A stretch of 39,941 bases of DNA. Origin: Gammaproteobacteria bacterium. GTDB taxonomy: Bacteria > Pseudomonadota > Gammaproteobacteria > Chromatiales > Chromatiaceae. The notes under the pieces were generated by a model, which was not told the DNA's origin, searched no databases, and saw only the letters and a list, made by a program, of their open reading frames with translations. A program made the translations under genes and the position numbers. The stretch spans positions 1-39,941 of the forward strand of contig JAGRGW010000184.1 of assembly GCA_020445315.1 (NCBI GenBank), read 5' to 3'. Every line of letters starts with the position of its first letter. The first letter of the stretch is position 1. Below are positions 23,397 through 30,078 of this stretch, piece by piece.

Positions 23397-24676
23397 ACGA
23401 CCGCGCCCTTATTGCCGAACGATCCGTGGTCGGCGGAATCCTTGTTGCCCCCGAGAAGCTCGACGCCGTTCTGGAGATCGTCACGCCTGACGACTTCAGC
23501 GACCACCGCCTTCAGACCGCCATGCGCGCGGCGATTGAGGTGTCGCGGTCGGGTCCGGTCGATATCGTCACGGTTGCCGAACACTTGGAGGCGAACGGTC
23601 AAGCTGGCCGAGTTGGTGGGCTCGCGTTTCTCGGCGAGCTGGCCGGCGAGGTCTACGCGACAGCCGCGCTCAGTGGCTATGCGCGCATCGTCGCCAACCA
23701 TGCGGTTGCGCGACGCGTGGCGGCCATAGGCGATAGTTTGCGCACCGTCGACGCTGGAAGCTGGGGCAGCGCCGTCGACGACGCCATGCGCGTCCTGTCG
23801 GCTGTCGGGGTATCCCGGGCGGTTGCCGACTGTGACCTTGCAACCGCGGTCGATGGTGCCCTTATCGACATCCAACGCGCATCGAAACAACTGCCCGGGG
23901 TTCCGTCAGGTATCGCACGGCTAGACAAAACAACTGGGGGCTTCCATCCGGGCGACCTCGCTGTTCTTGGCGCGCGGACGGGGATAGGGAAAACGGCATT
24001 GATGATCCGCTTCGCCATCGGGGCCGATTGCCCGGTCGGGATCATCTCATCCGAACAACCACGAAATCAGATCGCCATGCGACTGCTTGCGATGCAAGCA
24101 CCTGCCAATCTCTCATCGCTTCGAAACGGCCAAATCGACGCCGCAAGTCGCAAGCGGGTCGACGATGCGGCCGAGTTGCTCCGTCAGCGCACGATGAAAA
24201 TCAACGATCGACCTAGGCCGAGCGTCGCCGAGATTCGTCGACAAGCGCGCACTTGGCGGCAACGGCACCAAATCGAAGTCCTTTTCGTGGATTACCTGCA
24301 ACGGCTTCGCCCGGAGGACAGCAAGCGGCCGCGCCATGAACAGGTCGCCGAGATCGCCGTCGGACTCAAGGAACTTGCGCGCGAGTTGGAGATTCCTGTT
24401 ATCGCGCTCGCGCAACTCAACCGCGAGGTCGAGGGTCGACAGGATTCAACGCCTCGGATATCGGACCTCCGCGACTCTGGCGCGATTGAGCAGGAGGCGG
24501 ACTTGATTCTGCTTCTCAAGCGAGACGACGACAGCGACGTTGCCGAACTGGATGTTGCGAAGAACAGGCACGGCCCCCGCGGCTTCATCAAGCTGACGTG
24601 GAAAGCATGGTGCGCGCGGTTTGATGACTACGTTTTTGACCGTGAATCAGTTGACAGACACGGAGTTTCCCAATGA
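23393..24676 (+). CDS. DnaB-like replicative helicase
   Basis: A 427-residue RecA-fold hexameric helicase. Residues 1-100 form the DnaB N-terminal domain (ERSVVGGILVAPEKLDAVLE, DDFSDHRLQTAM). The ATPase follows: Walker A GARTGIGKT (193-201), Walker B-like VLFVDYLQRL (about 280-290), then a LAQLNREVEGRQDSTPRISD motif and SGAIEQEADLILLL (motif 4). It is shorter than chromosomal DnaB (about 470) but has all catalytic parts. GGAGGG precedes ATG 23393. Together with the upstream winged-helix protein it suggests self-directed replication of the excised element. Confidence 0.93.
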   Translation: MNDRALIAERSVVGGILVAPEKLDAVLEIVTPDDFSDHRLQTAMRAAIEVSRSGPVDIVTVAEHLEANGQAGRVGGLAFLGELAGEVYATAALSGYARIVANHAVARRVAAIGDSLRTVDAGSWGSAVDDAMRVLSAVGVSRAVADCDLATAVDGALIDIQRASKQLPGVPSGIARLDKTTGGFHPGDLAVLGARTGIGKTALMIRFAIGADCPVGIISSEQPRNQIAMRLLAMQAPANLSSLRNGQIDAASRKRVDDAAELLRQRTMKINDRPRPSVAEIRRQARTWRQRHQIEVLFVDYLQRLRPEDSKRPRHEQVAEIAVGLKELARELEIPVIALAQLNREVEGRQDSTPRISDLRDSGAIEQEADLILLLKRDDDSDVAELDVAKNRHGPRGFIKLTWKAWCARFDDYVFDRESVDRHGVSQ

Positions 24677-25143
24677 CCGAAAGCGCAACGTCAGCCCGCC
24701 GCGCGAAAGCCGCTGAGAGGCGCCGGGAGGCCCTGAAAATGAGGATCGAAGGCAAGACCCTTCAGCAGATCGGCGACGCGCTAGGAATCACACGACAGGC
24801 CGCCGGCAAAAGCATCCGGGCTGCTTTGATCCAACTCGGCGAAGAAACCCGCGAAGACAGCGAAACCCTTCGGGCTTTGCAGCAGGCGCGGATTGAACAT
24901 GCCATTCGCATGGTTTGGCCTGATATCGAAAACGGTCGACTCACCGCCATTGATCGACTTGTGAAGTTGCTCGACCAACAGGCGCGGTTGTTCGGGCTCT
25001 ATGCCCCAACCCGAACCGCGTTGACCGATCCGAGTGGGACCAAGGAATTCAGCGGCGGTGGAATGTCCGCCCTGCTGAAACGAATTCGCGAGGCTCAGCA
25101 ACGCGAAGATCATGAACACGACCTTTCACCCAAAGAGGACTGA
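24673..25143 (+). CDS. HTH protein resembling phage small terminase subunits
   Basis: A 156-residue basic protein. Residues about 25-55 form a helix-turn-helix (MRIEGKTLQQIGDALGITRQ followed by AAGKSIRAAL). The later segment ENGRLTAIDRLVKLLDQQAR, then LFGLYAP, resembles the region found after the HTH in many small terminase and related phage DNA-binding proteins (R-x-x-x-L-x-G-L-x-A-P). It overlaps the helicase stop by 4 bp. If it is a TerS it could direct packaging of the element into helper particles. A plain transcription regulator is the alternative. Confidence 0.6.
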   Translation: MTESATSARRAKAAERRREALKMRIEGKTLQQIGDALGITRQAAGKSIRAALIQLGEETREDSETLRALQQARIEHAIRMVWPDIENGRLTAIDRLVKLLDQQARLFGLYAPTRTALTDPSGTKEFSGGGMSALLKRIREAQQREDHEHDLSPKED

Positions 25144-25146
25144 AAA

Positions 25147-25515
25147 ATGAAATTCGATCCAACCCAACCACAAGCAGACCCACAAGCGTTCATTTTTGAC
25201 CTAGGAACTCGGGTCAACGTCCTGCCGGCAACGGGTGTGCGTTTCGCCGCAAAGCCGCAAAATGACGATGCCGAACTGGCGCGGTTGCGACGCGAAAACG
25301 CTGAGTTGCGTGCCCGGTTGGCGACAGCAGGAGCGCGTGCCAGTGCCCAACCGCAGCATACCAACGAGATTGGTCTCGACTACGGGGCGATCTACTCAGC
25401 GAGGCGTGAGGCTGTCGAAGCAAGCCGGAAACAGCCGAAGGCCGAGCCGGTCGAAGCGGACTTCCACGACCCCGCATTCGCCGACTCCATCTATCGGGGG
25501 CGCAACAATGCGTAA
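25147..25515 (+). CDS. Unknown protein with a short coiled coil
   Basis: A 122-residue protein, 3 bp after the HTH gene. It has a proline/glutamine-rich start (MKFDPTQPQADPQAFIFDLG), a coiled coil at about residues 38-58 (DDAELARLRRENAELRARLA), and an end with GLDYGAIYSARREAVEASRK and FHDPAFADSIYRGRNNA. I recognise no family. It overlaps the next gene by 8 bp, so it is part of the same operon. Confidence 0.65.
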   Translation: MKFDPTQPQADPQAFIFDLGTRVNVLPATGVRFAAKPQNDDAELARLRRENAELRARLATAGARASAQPQHTNEIGLDYGAIYSARREAVEASRKQPKAEPVEADFHDPAFADSIYRGRNNA

Positions 25516-26128
25516 GACGAAAACGGCCGCGATTGATCTAACCAAACTCGACGACGTAGCGAAACGGATCGACGTCCACGACGCGAGGATCGGCGAAGTG
25601 GTCGGGTCGCTTTCGCGCATCGACCAACGCTTGTCGGGACTGAGCCGGGAACTCAGCGATCTTCGCGAGCAGGCAAACAGGGTCACCGCAGGAGGCGACT
25701 TCGACGCTGCCGATGGCATAGCCCGGGACATCGCGGCCAAGGATGCCAGTCTCGCAGCCGCAGAAGCCGCACGAGCCGACATCGCGAAGCAGCTAGGCCG
25801 ACTGATCGACGCGGGCGCCGAACTTGAAGCTGAGGCCGAGCAAGCCTTCACCGAAGCTGTTCACGCTGCGTACACGCAGATGCTCGAAGACCTGCGCAAC
25901 GACCTGCGCGAGCGCCTGAGCCCGGTATGGAGCGCGGCCGTAGCAGCCGGGATCAACGTCCCGGCCCGGGTATGGTGGGCCGGCAACTTTCAGGAGGTTG
26001 TCAATGGCATGAGACTCTTGCCACCCGACCGGGCAGTGCCGGGTGCCCCGCGTTCGTGGCCGCGGTGTTCGTCGCTGGATGTGGCGCGGGAGCTTGTAGC
26101 GGATACGGAGACCGAACAGGCCGCGTGA
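25508..26128 (+). CDS. Coiled-coil protein of unknown function
   Basis: A 206-residue protein starting MRKTKTAAIDLTKLDDVAKR. Residues about 15-130 are heptad-rich (VGSLSRIDQRLSGLSRELSD, LREQANRV, then ASLAAAEAARADIAKQLGRL). The C-terminal part has NVPARVWWAGNFQEVVNGMR and a less ordered tail. A scaffolding, partition or structural role is possible, but nothing fixes it. A strong hairpin (26136-26159) follows the stop, ending the left operon. Confidence 0.65.
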   Translation: MRKTKTAAIDLTKLDDVAKRIDVHDARIGEVVGSLSRIDQRLSGLSRELSDLREQANRVTAGGDFDAADGIARDIAAKDASLAAAEAARADIAKQLGRLIDAGAELEAEAEQAFTEAVHAAYTQMLEDLRNDLRERLSPVWSAAVAAGINVPARVWWAGNFQEVVNGMRLLPPDRAVPGAPRSWPRCSSLDVARELVADTETEQAA

Positions 26129-26135
26129 TTGCTGC

Positions 26136-26159
26136 GGGCCGGGGTGCCGACCCCGGCCC
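26136..26159. terminator. Strong hairpin between convergent genes (probable bidirectional terminator)
   Basis: Perfect 10-bp GC-rich arms GGGCCGGGGT (26136-26145) and ACCCCGGCCC (26150-26159) enclose a GCCG loop. It lies exactly between the stops of the plus-strand operon (26128) and the minus-strand pair (26162). There is no T-run on either side, so it may be a weak intrinsic terminator or an RNA end stabiliser. Confidence 0.6.
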
Positions 26160-26161
26160 GG

Positions 26162-26356
26162 TCAGTCCTTCGTGCGCTCCGGGTTCAGGCCGCCCGCGAA
26201 TGGGTCATCATCGGCGAGCCAACCGCGGCCGCCTTCCGCTGCGGCTTGGCGTTCGGCTTCCCGCTCCGACTCGGCCCAATCGTCGAGAAACTTCCGGCGC
26301 TCGTCTTCGGCCCAGCCTTCGGGAACGTAGTAGATCGGTTCCTTTTGCTTGGTCAT
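26162..26356 (-). CDS. Small charged island protein, paralogue of the protein at 26766
   Basis: A 64-residue protein starting MTKQKEPIYYVPEGWAEDER. The body is acidic and helical (FLDDWAESEREAERQAAAEG) and ends in an aspartate/glycine-rich tail (DDDPFAGGLNPERTKD). Its layout, (Y/F)VPxG(W/F), then a DW-E-R-x-A-E helix, then a D/G-rich tail, is shared with the oppositely oriented protein at 26766-26963. A GGGAG ribosome-binding site supports ATG 26356, which overlaps the stop of the upstream gene (ATGA). Function unknown. Confidence 0.65.
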   Translation of the reverse strand: MTKQKEPIYYVPEGWAEDERRKFLDDWAESEREAERQAAAEGGRGWLADDDPFAGGLNPERTKD

Positions 26357-26712
26357 CTGGACGCGCTCCCGTCGCCGATGTCGGCCGGCGAATGGTATCG
26401 ACCCCCTTCCGGCTGTAAGGCCGTCATATCGCCCCATACGCGGCTGTAGGCGGCGTGCCGGTCGTGTTCCTGAACCGAATCCTTGAAGTTCGGGTAGTCA
26501 ATGCCAAGGATCGCCGTCCGCATGGCGTCTGCCACCATTCGGCGCGGGACCACCGCCCGGAACCGGTAGTCGGCTTCGGCATCCTCGAAGACGGTCGCGC
26601 CCGGTATCGCGCGGTTGATGTCGTGCTGGCTGCGAGCGCGGACAAGCAGCGCATCGGGGTCGTCGCGGTGCGCAACCATGCTGAGGAAGCTGTCGTTCAG
26701 GAATACCCACAT
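26353..26712 (-). CDS. Conserved island protein of unknown function (MWVFLNDSFLS family)
   Basis: A 119-residue protein beginning MWVFLNDSFLSMVAHRDDPD, then LLVRARSQHDINRAIPGATV, YRFRAVVPRRMVADAM and a DYPNFKDSVQEHDRHAAYSR end. From memory this pattern recurs in many proteobacterial genomes, often on mobile regions, without an assigned function; a database search is needed to confirm that. The AGAGGA site 8 bp upstream supports ATG 26712. It is the first gene of a two-gene minus-strand unit, divergent from 26766 across 53 bp. Confidence 0.75.
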   Translation of the reverse strand: MWVFLNDSFLSMVAHRDDPDALLVRARSQHDINRAIPGATVFEDAEADYRFRAVVPRRMVADAMRTAILGIDYPNFKDSVQEHDRHAAYSRVWGDMTALQPEGGRYHSPADIGDGSASR

Positions 26713-26725
26713 GGCGCGGTCCTCT

Positions 26726-26740
26726 TTACCTATCGGGTAA
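26726..26740. promoter_or_regulatory. Palindrome in the divergent promoter region (candidate operator)
   Basis: The sequence is TTACC, 5 bp, GGTAA, centred between the minus-strand pair and the plus-strand gene at 26766. An AT-rich TAATATTAT stretch follows directly and could serve as -10 for either direction. The same 5-5-5 layout recurs at 26981-26995. Confidence 0.45.
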
Positions 26741-26765
26741 TATTATGGCACCGGGAGGACGCGCT

Positions 26766-26963
26766 ATGGCTTCACATGACACCGATGGAAAGTTTGTCCC
26801 CAAAGGCTTTACGCCAGATGAATGGGCGAAGCACGTTGCAGACTGGATTGCCGACGAACGGGCCGCCGAAGCCGAAGCGAAGAAAAATGGCACGTTCGAC
26901 GTGAAACTTCACTATGACGACAACATGGGGCGGGGGTCAGGGCCGGATAACGACCCCGAATGA
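26766..26963 (+). CDS. Small charged island protein, paralogue of the protein at 26162
   Basis: A 65-residue protein (MASHDTDGKFVPKGFTPDEW start) with a helix ADWIADERAAEAEAKKNG and an acidic tail (DNMGRGSGPDNDPE). GGGAGG 7 bp upstream decides ATG 26766 over an ATG 21 bp earlier. The arrangement of motifs matches the 64-residue protein at 26162-26356 on the other strand, so the two probably arose by duplication. Function unknown. Confidence 0.65.
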   Translation: MASHDTDGKFVPKGFTPDEWAKHVADWIADERAAEAEAKKNGTFDVKLHYDDNMGRGSGPDNDPE

Positions 26964-26980
26964 CAGAAAACGCCGATTTT

Positions 26981-26995
26981 TAACCCGCCGGGTAA
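26981..26995. promoter_or_regulatory. Second TAACC-N5-GGTAA palindrome (candidate operator)
   Basis: TAACC, CGCCG, GGTAA lies 18 bp after the stop of the small protein at 26766 and upstream of the gene at 27090. Arm spacing is identical to that at 26726-26740. It may be a second binding site for the same regulator. Confidence 0.4.
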
Positions 26996-27089
26996 ACTTT
27001 CAGCAGAAGATTGGCCTGCTGGCTCATTGGCTCGGCGAGTGGACGGGGATACCGTGGAGTTGCACTTAACAACCACGGAGACACCCGTC

Positions 27090-27302
27090 ATGTTGAACCT
27101 CAAAACTGCCGATCTGAACGACCCCCGCAACCCCGCGGCAGACCTGTTGAACGCCCGCCTGATGCTCGACACCCTGCTTTCCGACCCGGGCGACGCCGAT
27201 CCCGTCGCGCTGGTCGATTCCGCCATTGAGCAGCTTCAGGTTGCCCGACTGAAGTTCACAGAAGCGTTGCCCGAAAGCTGTCCTGAAAACGCAGACCTTT
27301 AA
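27090..27302 (+). CDS. Small helical island protein of unknown function
   Basis: A 70-residue acidic protein (MLNLKTADLNDPRNPAADLL start) predicted mostly helical (NARLMLDTLLSDPGDADPVA, then LVDSAIEQLQVARLKFTEAL). GGAG lies about 11 bp before ATG 27090; the frame is open further upstream but lacks a good start. No domain recognised. A perfect 10-bp hairpin begins inside its stop codon. Confidence 0.55.
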   Translation: MLNLKTADLNDPRNPAADLLNARLMLDTLLSDPGDADPVALVDSAIEQLQVARLKFTEALPESCPENADL

Positions 27303-27324
27303 AGTAACGAATAGTCGTTACTTT
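27301..27324 (+). terminator. Perfect hairpin at the gene end (terminator or operator)
   Basis: Arms AAAGTAACGA (27301-27310) and TCGTTACTTT (27315-27324) enclose a 4-nt loop ATAG, followed by one more T. It overlaps the TAA stop of the small gene upstream. The T-rich 3' arm fits an intrinsic terminator. Its GTAAC cores also match the inverted repeat at 27359-27378, so it could be a regulator site. Confidence 0.55.
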
Positions 27325-27327
27325 TGG

Positions 27328-27356
27328 TTGCGGTGAGTTTGGCCATGACCTACAAT
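27328..27356 (+). promoter_or_regulatory. Sigma70-type promoter for the acidic protein gene
   Basis: TTGCGG (27328-27333) and TACAAT (27351-27356) are separated by exactly 17 bp. The predicted start of transcription is near 27363, inside the inverted repeat at 27359-27378, about 34 bp before ATG 27397. Confidence 0.6.
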
Positions 27357-27358
27357 TT

Positions 27359-27378
27359 GGTAACGGTTTCCTGTTACC
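27359..27378. promoter_or_regulatory. Inverted repeat over the predicted transcription start (candidate operator)
   Basis: Perfect arms GGTAAC (27359-27364) and GTTACC (27373-27378) are separated by 8 bp. It begins 2 bp after the -10 box, so a protein bound here would block initiation. GTAAC cores also occur in the hairpin at 27301-27324. Confidence 0.5.
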
Positions 27379-27396
27379 TCAATCGGGGGGGTTGTC

Positions 27397-27864
27397 ATGA
27401 TGAACGCAATGACCAATGCCGAGAAACAAAAAGCCTACCGCGACCGCGTTGCAGCCAAGAAGATTGCTGATGCCGTATTCGATGGTGACATGTCGTTGAC
27501 TGTCGAACGATTCCTTGAGGGGGTGGGTTTCGATGAGCAGGTTTTCTGGGACGCGCTCGAATATCGAGGCGAAGTGACCGAGGAATATCAAGAAGAGGTT
27601 GATCGTGTCTGGCAAGAAGCCTTCGACGAGGCCTATCGAAACGCTTATGACGCAGAATTGGCGGACGCACAACGCGCAGGGTTCGATGCCGATAACGACG
27701 ACGATGAAACGATCCGCGACGCTGCCGACGAATTTGCGAATCAAGCGGCTGACGAGGCAGTCAAAGAATGGGAATCAACCGTTAGGGATTACGACAGCAC
27801 CTGTGTTGAGTACCAATTGGTTGATCTGATCGCCGCATATAAAGAGGCCCACCGACTGCTGTAG
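27397..27864 (+). CDS. Strongly acidic island protein of unknown function
   Basis: A 155-residue protein; by hand count about 41 Asp/Glu against about 16 Lys/Arg. The N-terminus (MTNAEKQKAYRDRVAAKKIA) is basic and typical of phage/plasmid-borne proteins. The rest is a helical acidic stretch (VTEEYQEEVDRVWQEAFDEA, then FDADNDDDETIRDAADEF). G-rich Shine-Dalgarno GGGGGG precedes ATG 27397. The high negative charge would fit a DNA-mimic (anti-restriction-like) protein, but the sequence does not match ArdA or Ocr motifs that I know, so function stays open. It has its own promoter, operator-like palindrome and terminator. Confidence 0.7.
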   Translation: MMNAMTNAEKQKAYRDRVAAKKIADAVFDGDMSLTVERFLEGVGFDEQVFWDALEYRGEVTEEYQEEVDRVWQEAFDEAYRNAYDAELADAQRAGFDADNDDDETIRDAADEFANQAADEAVKEWESTVRDYDSTCVEYQLVDLIAAYKEAHRLL

Positions 27865-27892
27865 ACGCGCATTTCGGCAGCATGTCCTTCGC

Positions 27893-27922
27893 GCCCCAGC
27901 ATCCTCCTCCGGGGCTTTTTTC
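27893..27922 (+). terminator. Intrinsic terminator of the acidic protein gene
   Basis: GCCCC (27893-27897) pairs with GGGGC (27911-27915) across a 13-nt loop and is followed by TTTTTT. It lies 29 bp downstream of the stop at 27864. Confidence 0.75.
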
Positions 27923-27951
27923 CCGGCTGCGCACACAATCCAGACAGGGCT

Positions 27952-27987
27952 CTAAGAAAAATGGCCCTGCGCATAGAACGCAGGGCC
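27952..27987 (-). terminator. Intrinsic terminator of the STAS gene (minus strand)
   Basis: Perfect 9-bp arms GGCCCTGCG (27963-27971) and CGCAGGGCC (27979-27987) with a 7-nt loop. On the minus strand the stem is followed by ATTTTTCTT. It ends transcription from the GGDEF-STAS pair, leaving a 3' untranslated region of about 125 bp. Confidence 0.75.
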
Positions 27988-28111
27988 AAGTAGAGACGTC
28001 GATTTCGGAGGAGTGAAATTCGACGGCTTCAGTTTCTCATGAATTGATGAAATTCGTATTGCTATCTATCAATGGAAGATAGTTTCCGTGTTCGGCTTCT
28101 CGGTGCAGACG

Positions 28112-28417
28112 TTAGGTGACCTCAATTTGAAACATCTGTGCGAAGTTGGTGATAGTCAGGACTTCCTCAGCGACGCTACCTTTTTTCACCCTCAACACGT
28201 TGCGCTCAGGATTGCTCAGTCGTTGGCGCATCTGTATCAGCAGGCCCAGTGCCGAGCTGTCGAGATAGTCCGTTCTTGTCAGGTCGATTGTCAGGTGTTT
28301 GCAGTGAGGGCTTCGCCCATCGACAGCACTGAGAAACTCACGGTAGGTTTCGAAAGTGAAACGGCCGTCTATGTGAAGCTGGCACTCGTTTTCCCCTTTG
28401 CCGATATGTATTGCCAC
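28112..28417 (-). CDS. STAS-domain protein (anti-sigma factor antagonist-like)
   Basis: A 101-residue single STAS domain: QLHIDGRFTFETYREFLSAV, then LTIDLTRTDYLDSSALGLLI, QMRQRLSNPERNVLRVKKGS and a helical end. The DSSALG motif (S54, S55) is the phosphorylation site in SpoIIAA-like anti-anti-sigma factors. No anti-sigma kinase or phosphatase is nearby. It lies 72 bp downstream of a GGDEF gene on the same strand, so it may control that enzyme by binding or phosphorylation, as in other STAS-cyclase pairs. Cytosolic. Confidence 0.9.
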   Translation of the reverse strand: MAIHIGKGENECQLHIDGRFTFETYREFLSAVDGRSPHCKHLTIDLTRTDYLDSSALGLLIQMRQRLSNPERNVLRVKKGSVAEEVLTITNFAQMFQIEVT

Positions 28418-28489
28418 AGGTCGTCTCCTGTTTGTTGTAAATGTGAGCGGCGCCTTTATCGAATGGGCACTGTTCTATTTGCACGGCGC

Positions 28490-29572
28490 TTACGCATCTG
28501 AAACAGACTTGATTGGTGGGGCTTGAGCCACGGACGATACGGTGCGGTTTCGACCTTTTTGCTTTGCGGCATACATGGCTCGGTCGGCTCTGCCAATCAA
28601 GTCCGTTTCGGATTCGGAAGTATGGTACTGGGCAACGCCAAACGACGCCGTAATGTTCCCGATCACTTCGCCTGTATCTGTCTTGCGCATGTTGATCTGG
28701 CCGATAGAGTGGCGAATACTCTCTGCAACTTGCTTGGCTTGGTCGATGTAGGTTTTAGGCAATAGGATGCCAAACTCCTCGCCCCCGTACCGTGCCGCCA
28801 CATCCGTTTGTCTGATCTTTCTCGTCGTTTGATGCGCGAGCTGTTTCAGAACCCGGTCGCCGACCAAGTGTCCGTACTTGTCATTGATCTTTTTGAAATG
28901 GTCAATGTCCATAATGATCAGGCAGAAGTCGATGTTCTTTTCGTGTTTTTGCCGGATAAGATTAGTCAGTGTCTGATCGAACACCTTGCGATTGCTGAGC
29001 CCGGTCAGCGTGTCGGTCATCGCCTCCTGACGGGCTCGCTGCAATTCGTCCCTCAGATGCTGTATCTGTTTCGCCGACGCCTGCAGTTCGAGTGCCTTAG
29101 CGGCTGAGAATTCATGTAGTTCATGGGCTTCTTGAAGGAGACCTTGAGCAATGGATTTGGCTTGCTGGGTGCTGGTGCAAGAAGCGAGCTGCAGTTCTTT
29201 GTGGCGAAGTTTCTCCGCATGTTTGCTTGCAGAATATCCAAGGTCGGTTGTGGTGATGACAACGCTATCCACCGCCTCGGATAGCTTCTGTTGGAGGCCG
29301 GAAGCCTCTGAATCATTGCATGGCAGCAAGTGTCTCAAGAACAGGGCTGTTGCTTCTTCGTCTTTCCAGTTCTGCCCGTCCGACCGTACCGCGTTAATCT
29401 GGTCACTTAACGTCGCGCTTGTTCCGGCGACGTGATGAAAGAAAAGCGAGTAGTTGACCGGATGGGCGGATGCTTTGGCCTCCCTCATCTGTGCCAACGA
29501 TAGACGGAGATATTCGGCACAACGTTCTGGGGTTTCGGGAGCGAGAAGCGGGATGTCGATTTCGTCAGTCAC
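28490..29572 (-). CDS. Diguanylate cyclase (GGDEF domain)
   Basis: A 360-residue cytosolic enzyme making c-di-GMP from two GTP. Residues about 1-150 are a helical N-terminal domain of the type seen in many such cyclases (ERCAEYLRLSLAQMREAKAS, then HPVNYSLFFHHVAG). A coiled-coil linker at about 150-185 precedes the GGDEF domain: DTLTGLSNRKVF, IIMDIDHFKKINDKYGHLVG, active site GGEEF (263-267) with the inhibitory RxxD site just before it (RQTD), and the SFGVAQY end. All catalytic residues are present. GTG 29572 has AAGGA 7 bp upstream and fits the family start; ATG 29677 (395 residues, AGGA 6 bp upstream) is the alternative. Confidence 0.92.
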   Translation of the reverse strand: MTDEIDIPLLAPETPERCAEYLRLSLAQMREAKASAHPVNYSLFFHHVAGTSATLSDQINAVRSDGQNWKDEEATALFLRHLLPCNDSEASGLQQKLSEAVDSVVITTTDLGYSASKHAEKLRHKELQLASCTSTQQAKSIAQGLLQEAHELHEFSAAKALELQASAKQIQHLRDELQRARQEAMTDTLTGLSNRKVFDQTLTNLIRQKHEKNIDFCLIIMDIDHFKKINDKYGHLVGDRVLKQLAHQTTRKIRQTDVAARYGGEEFGILLPKTYIDQAKQVAESIRHSIGQINMRKTDTGEVIGNITASFGVAQYHTSESETDLIGRADRAMYAAKQKGRNRTVSSVAQAPPIKSVSDA

Positions 29573-29874
29573 AGGATGATCCTTGCTCCGGCCACTGCTG
29601 AGACATAGCGGGCTTGGATCGAATATCGACCGTGCGAGCGGCAACTTTACGTTCAGGACATCATTAGGACGCAACATTCATGTCCTGTGGCACCGCGGCG
29701 TTGTGCCCGCACTCGCAGTTGGCGCGGCTCGCAAAGCGGTCAGCCGGGAAATCGGCGAGGGTGTTGGCCATGCCGGCAGTATCCGGCGGTTGGTGGCTCA
29801 GGAGGTGAGCCGGTCGTGCCTGTTCTTTCGTGCTCGAATAGATCGCAATGGCGGGAGCCGTAATCTTCGACGGC
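29573..29874. other. Intergenic region between the cyclase gene and the right end of the element
   Basis: If the cyclase starts at GTG 29572, about 300 bp remain. I find no convincing gene; short frames here have no ribosome-binding site or family resemblance. It probably holds the cyclase promoter, but no clear -35/-10 pair stands out. Confidence 0.4.
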
Positions 29875-29893
29875 TGGTGACTTATTGGTGACT
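29875..29893. promoter_or_regulatory. TGGTGACT repeats at the right end (probable arm sites)
   Basis: Two copies of TGGTGACT (29875-29882 and 29886-29893) form the 19-mer TGGTGACTTATTGGTGACT, identical to 20190-20208 near the left end and in the same orientation. It lies 45 bp inside the right attachment site. Confidence 0.65.
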
Positions 29894-29937
29894 TGCGATA
29901 AGGCTATTCGCGGAGAATCGCCATAAGTCATTGAATA

Positions 29938-30015
<78 letters not shown>

Positions 30016-30030
30016 TTTGCGGGGGCGCGC

Positions 30031-30060
30031 ATTGTACAGGCCGAGCCGGCCAGAACTCAA
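30031..30060 (-). promoter_or_regulatory. Promoter of tRNA-Thr
   Basis: On the minus strand TTGAGT (30055-30060) and TACAAT (30031-30036) are separated by 18 bp. A GC-rich discriminator (GCGCGCCCCC) follows, typical of stringently controlled stable-RNA promoters. It lies between the thiO stop and the tRNA, outside the element. Confidence 0.7.
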
Positions 30061-30078
30061 CCACCTGGTGATGTTCAC

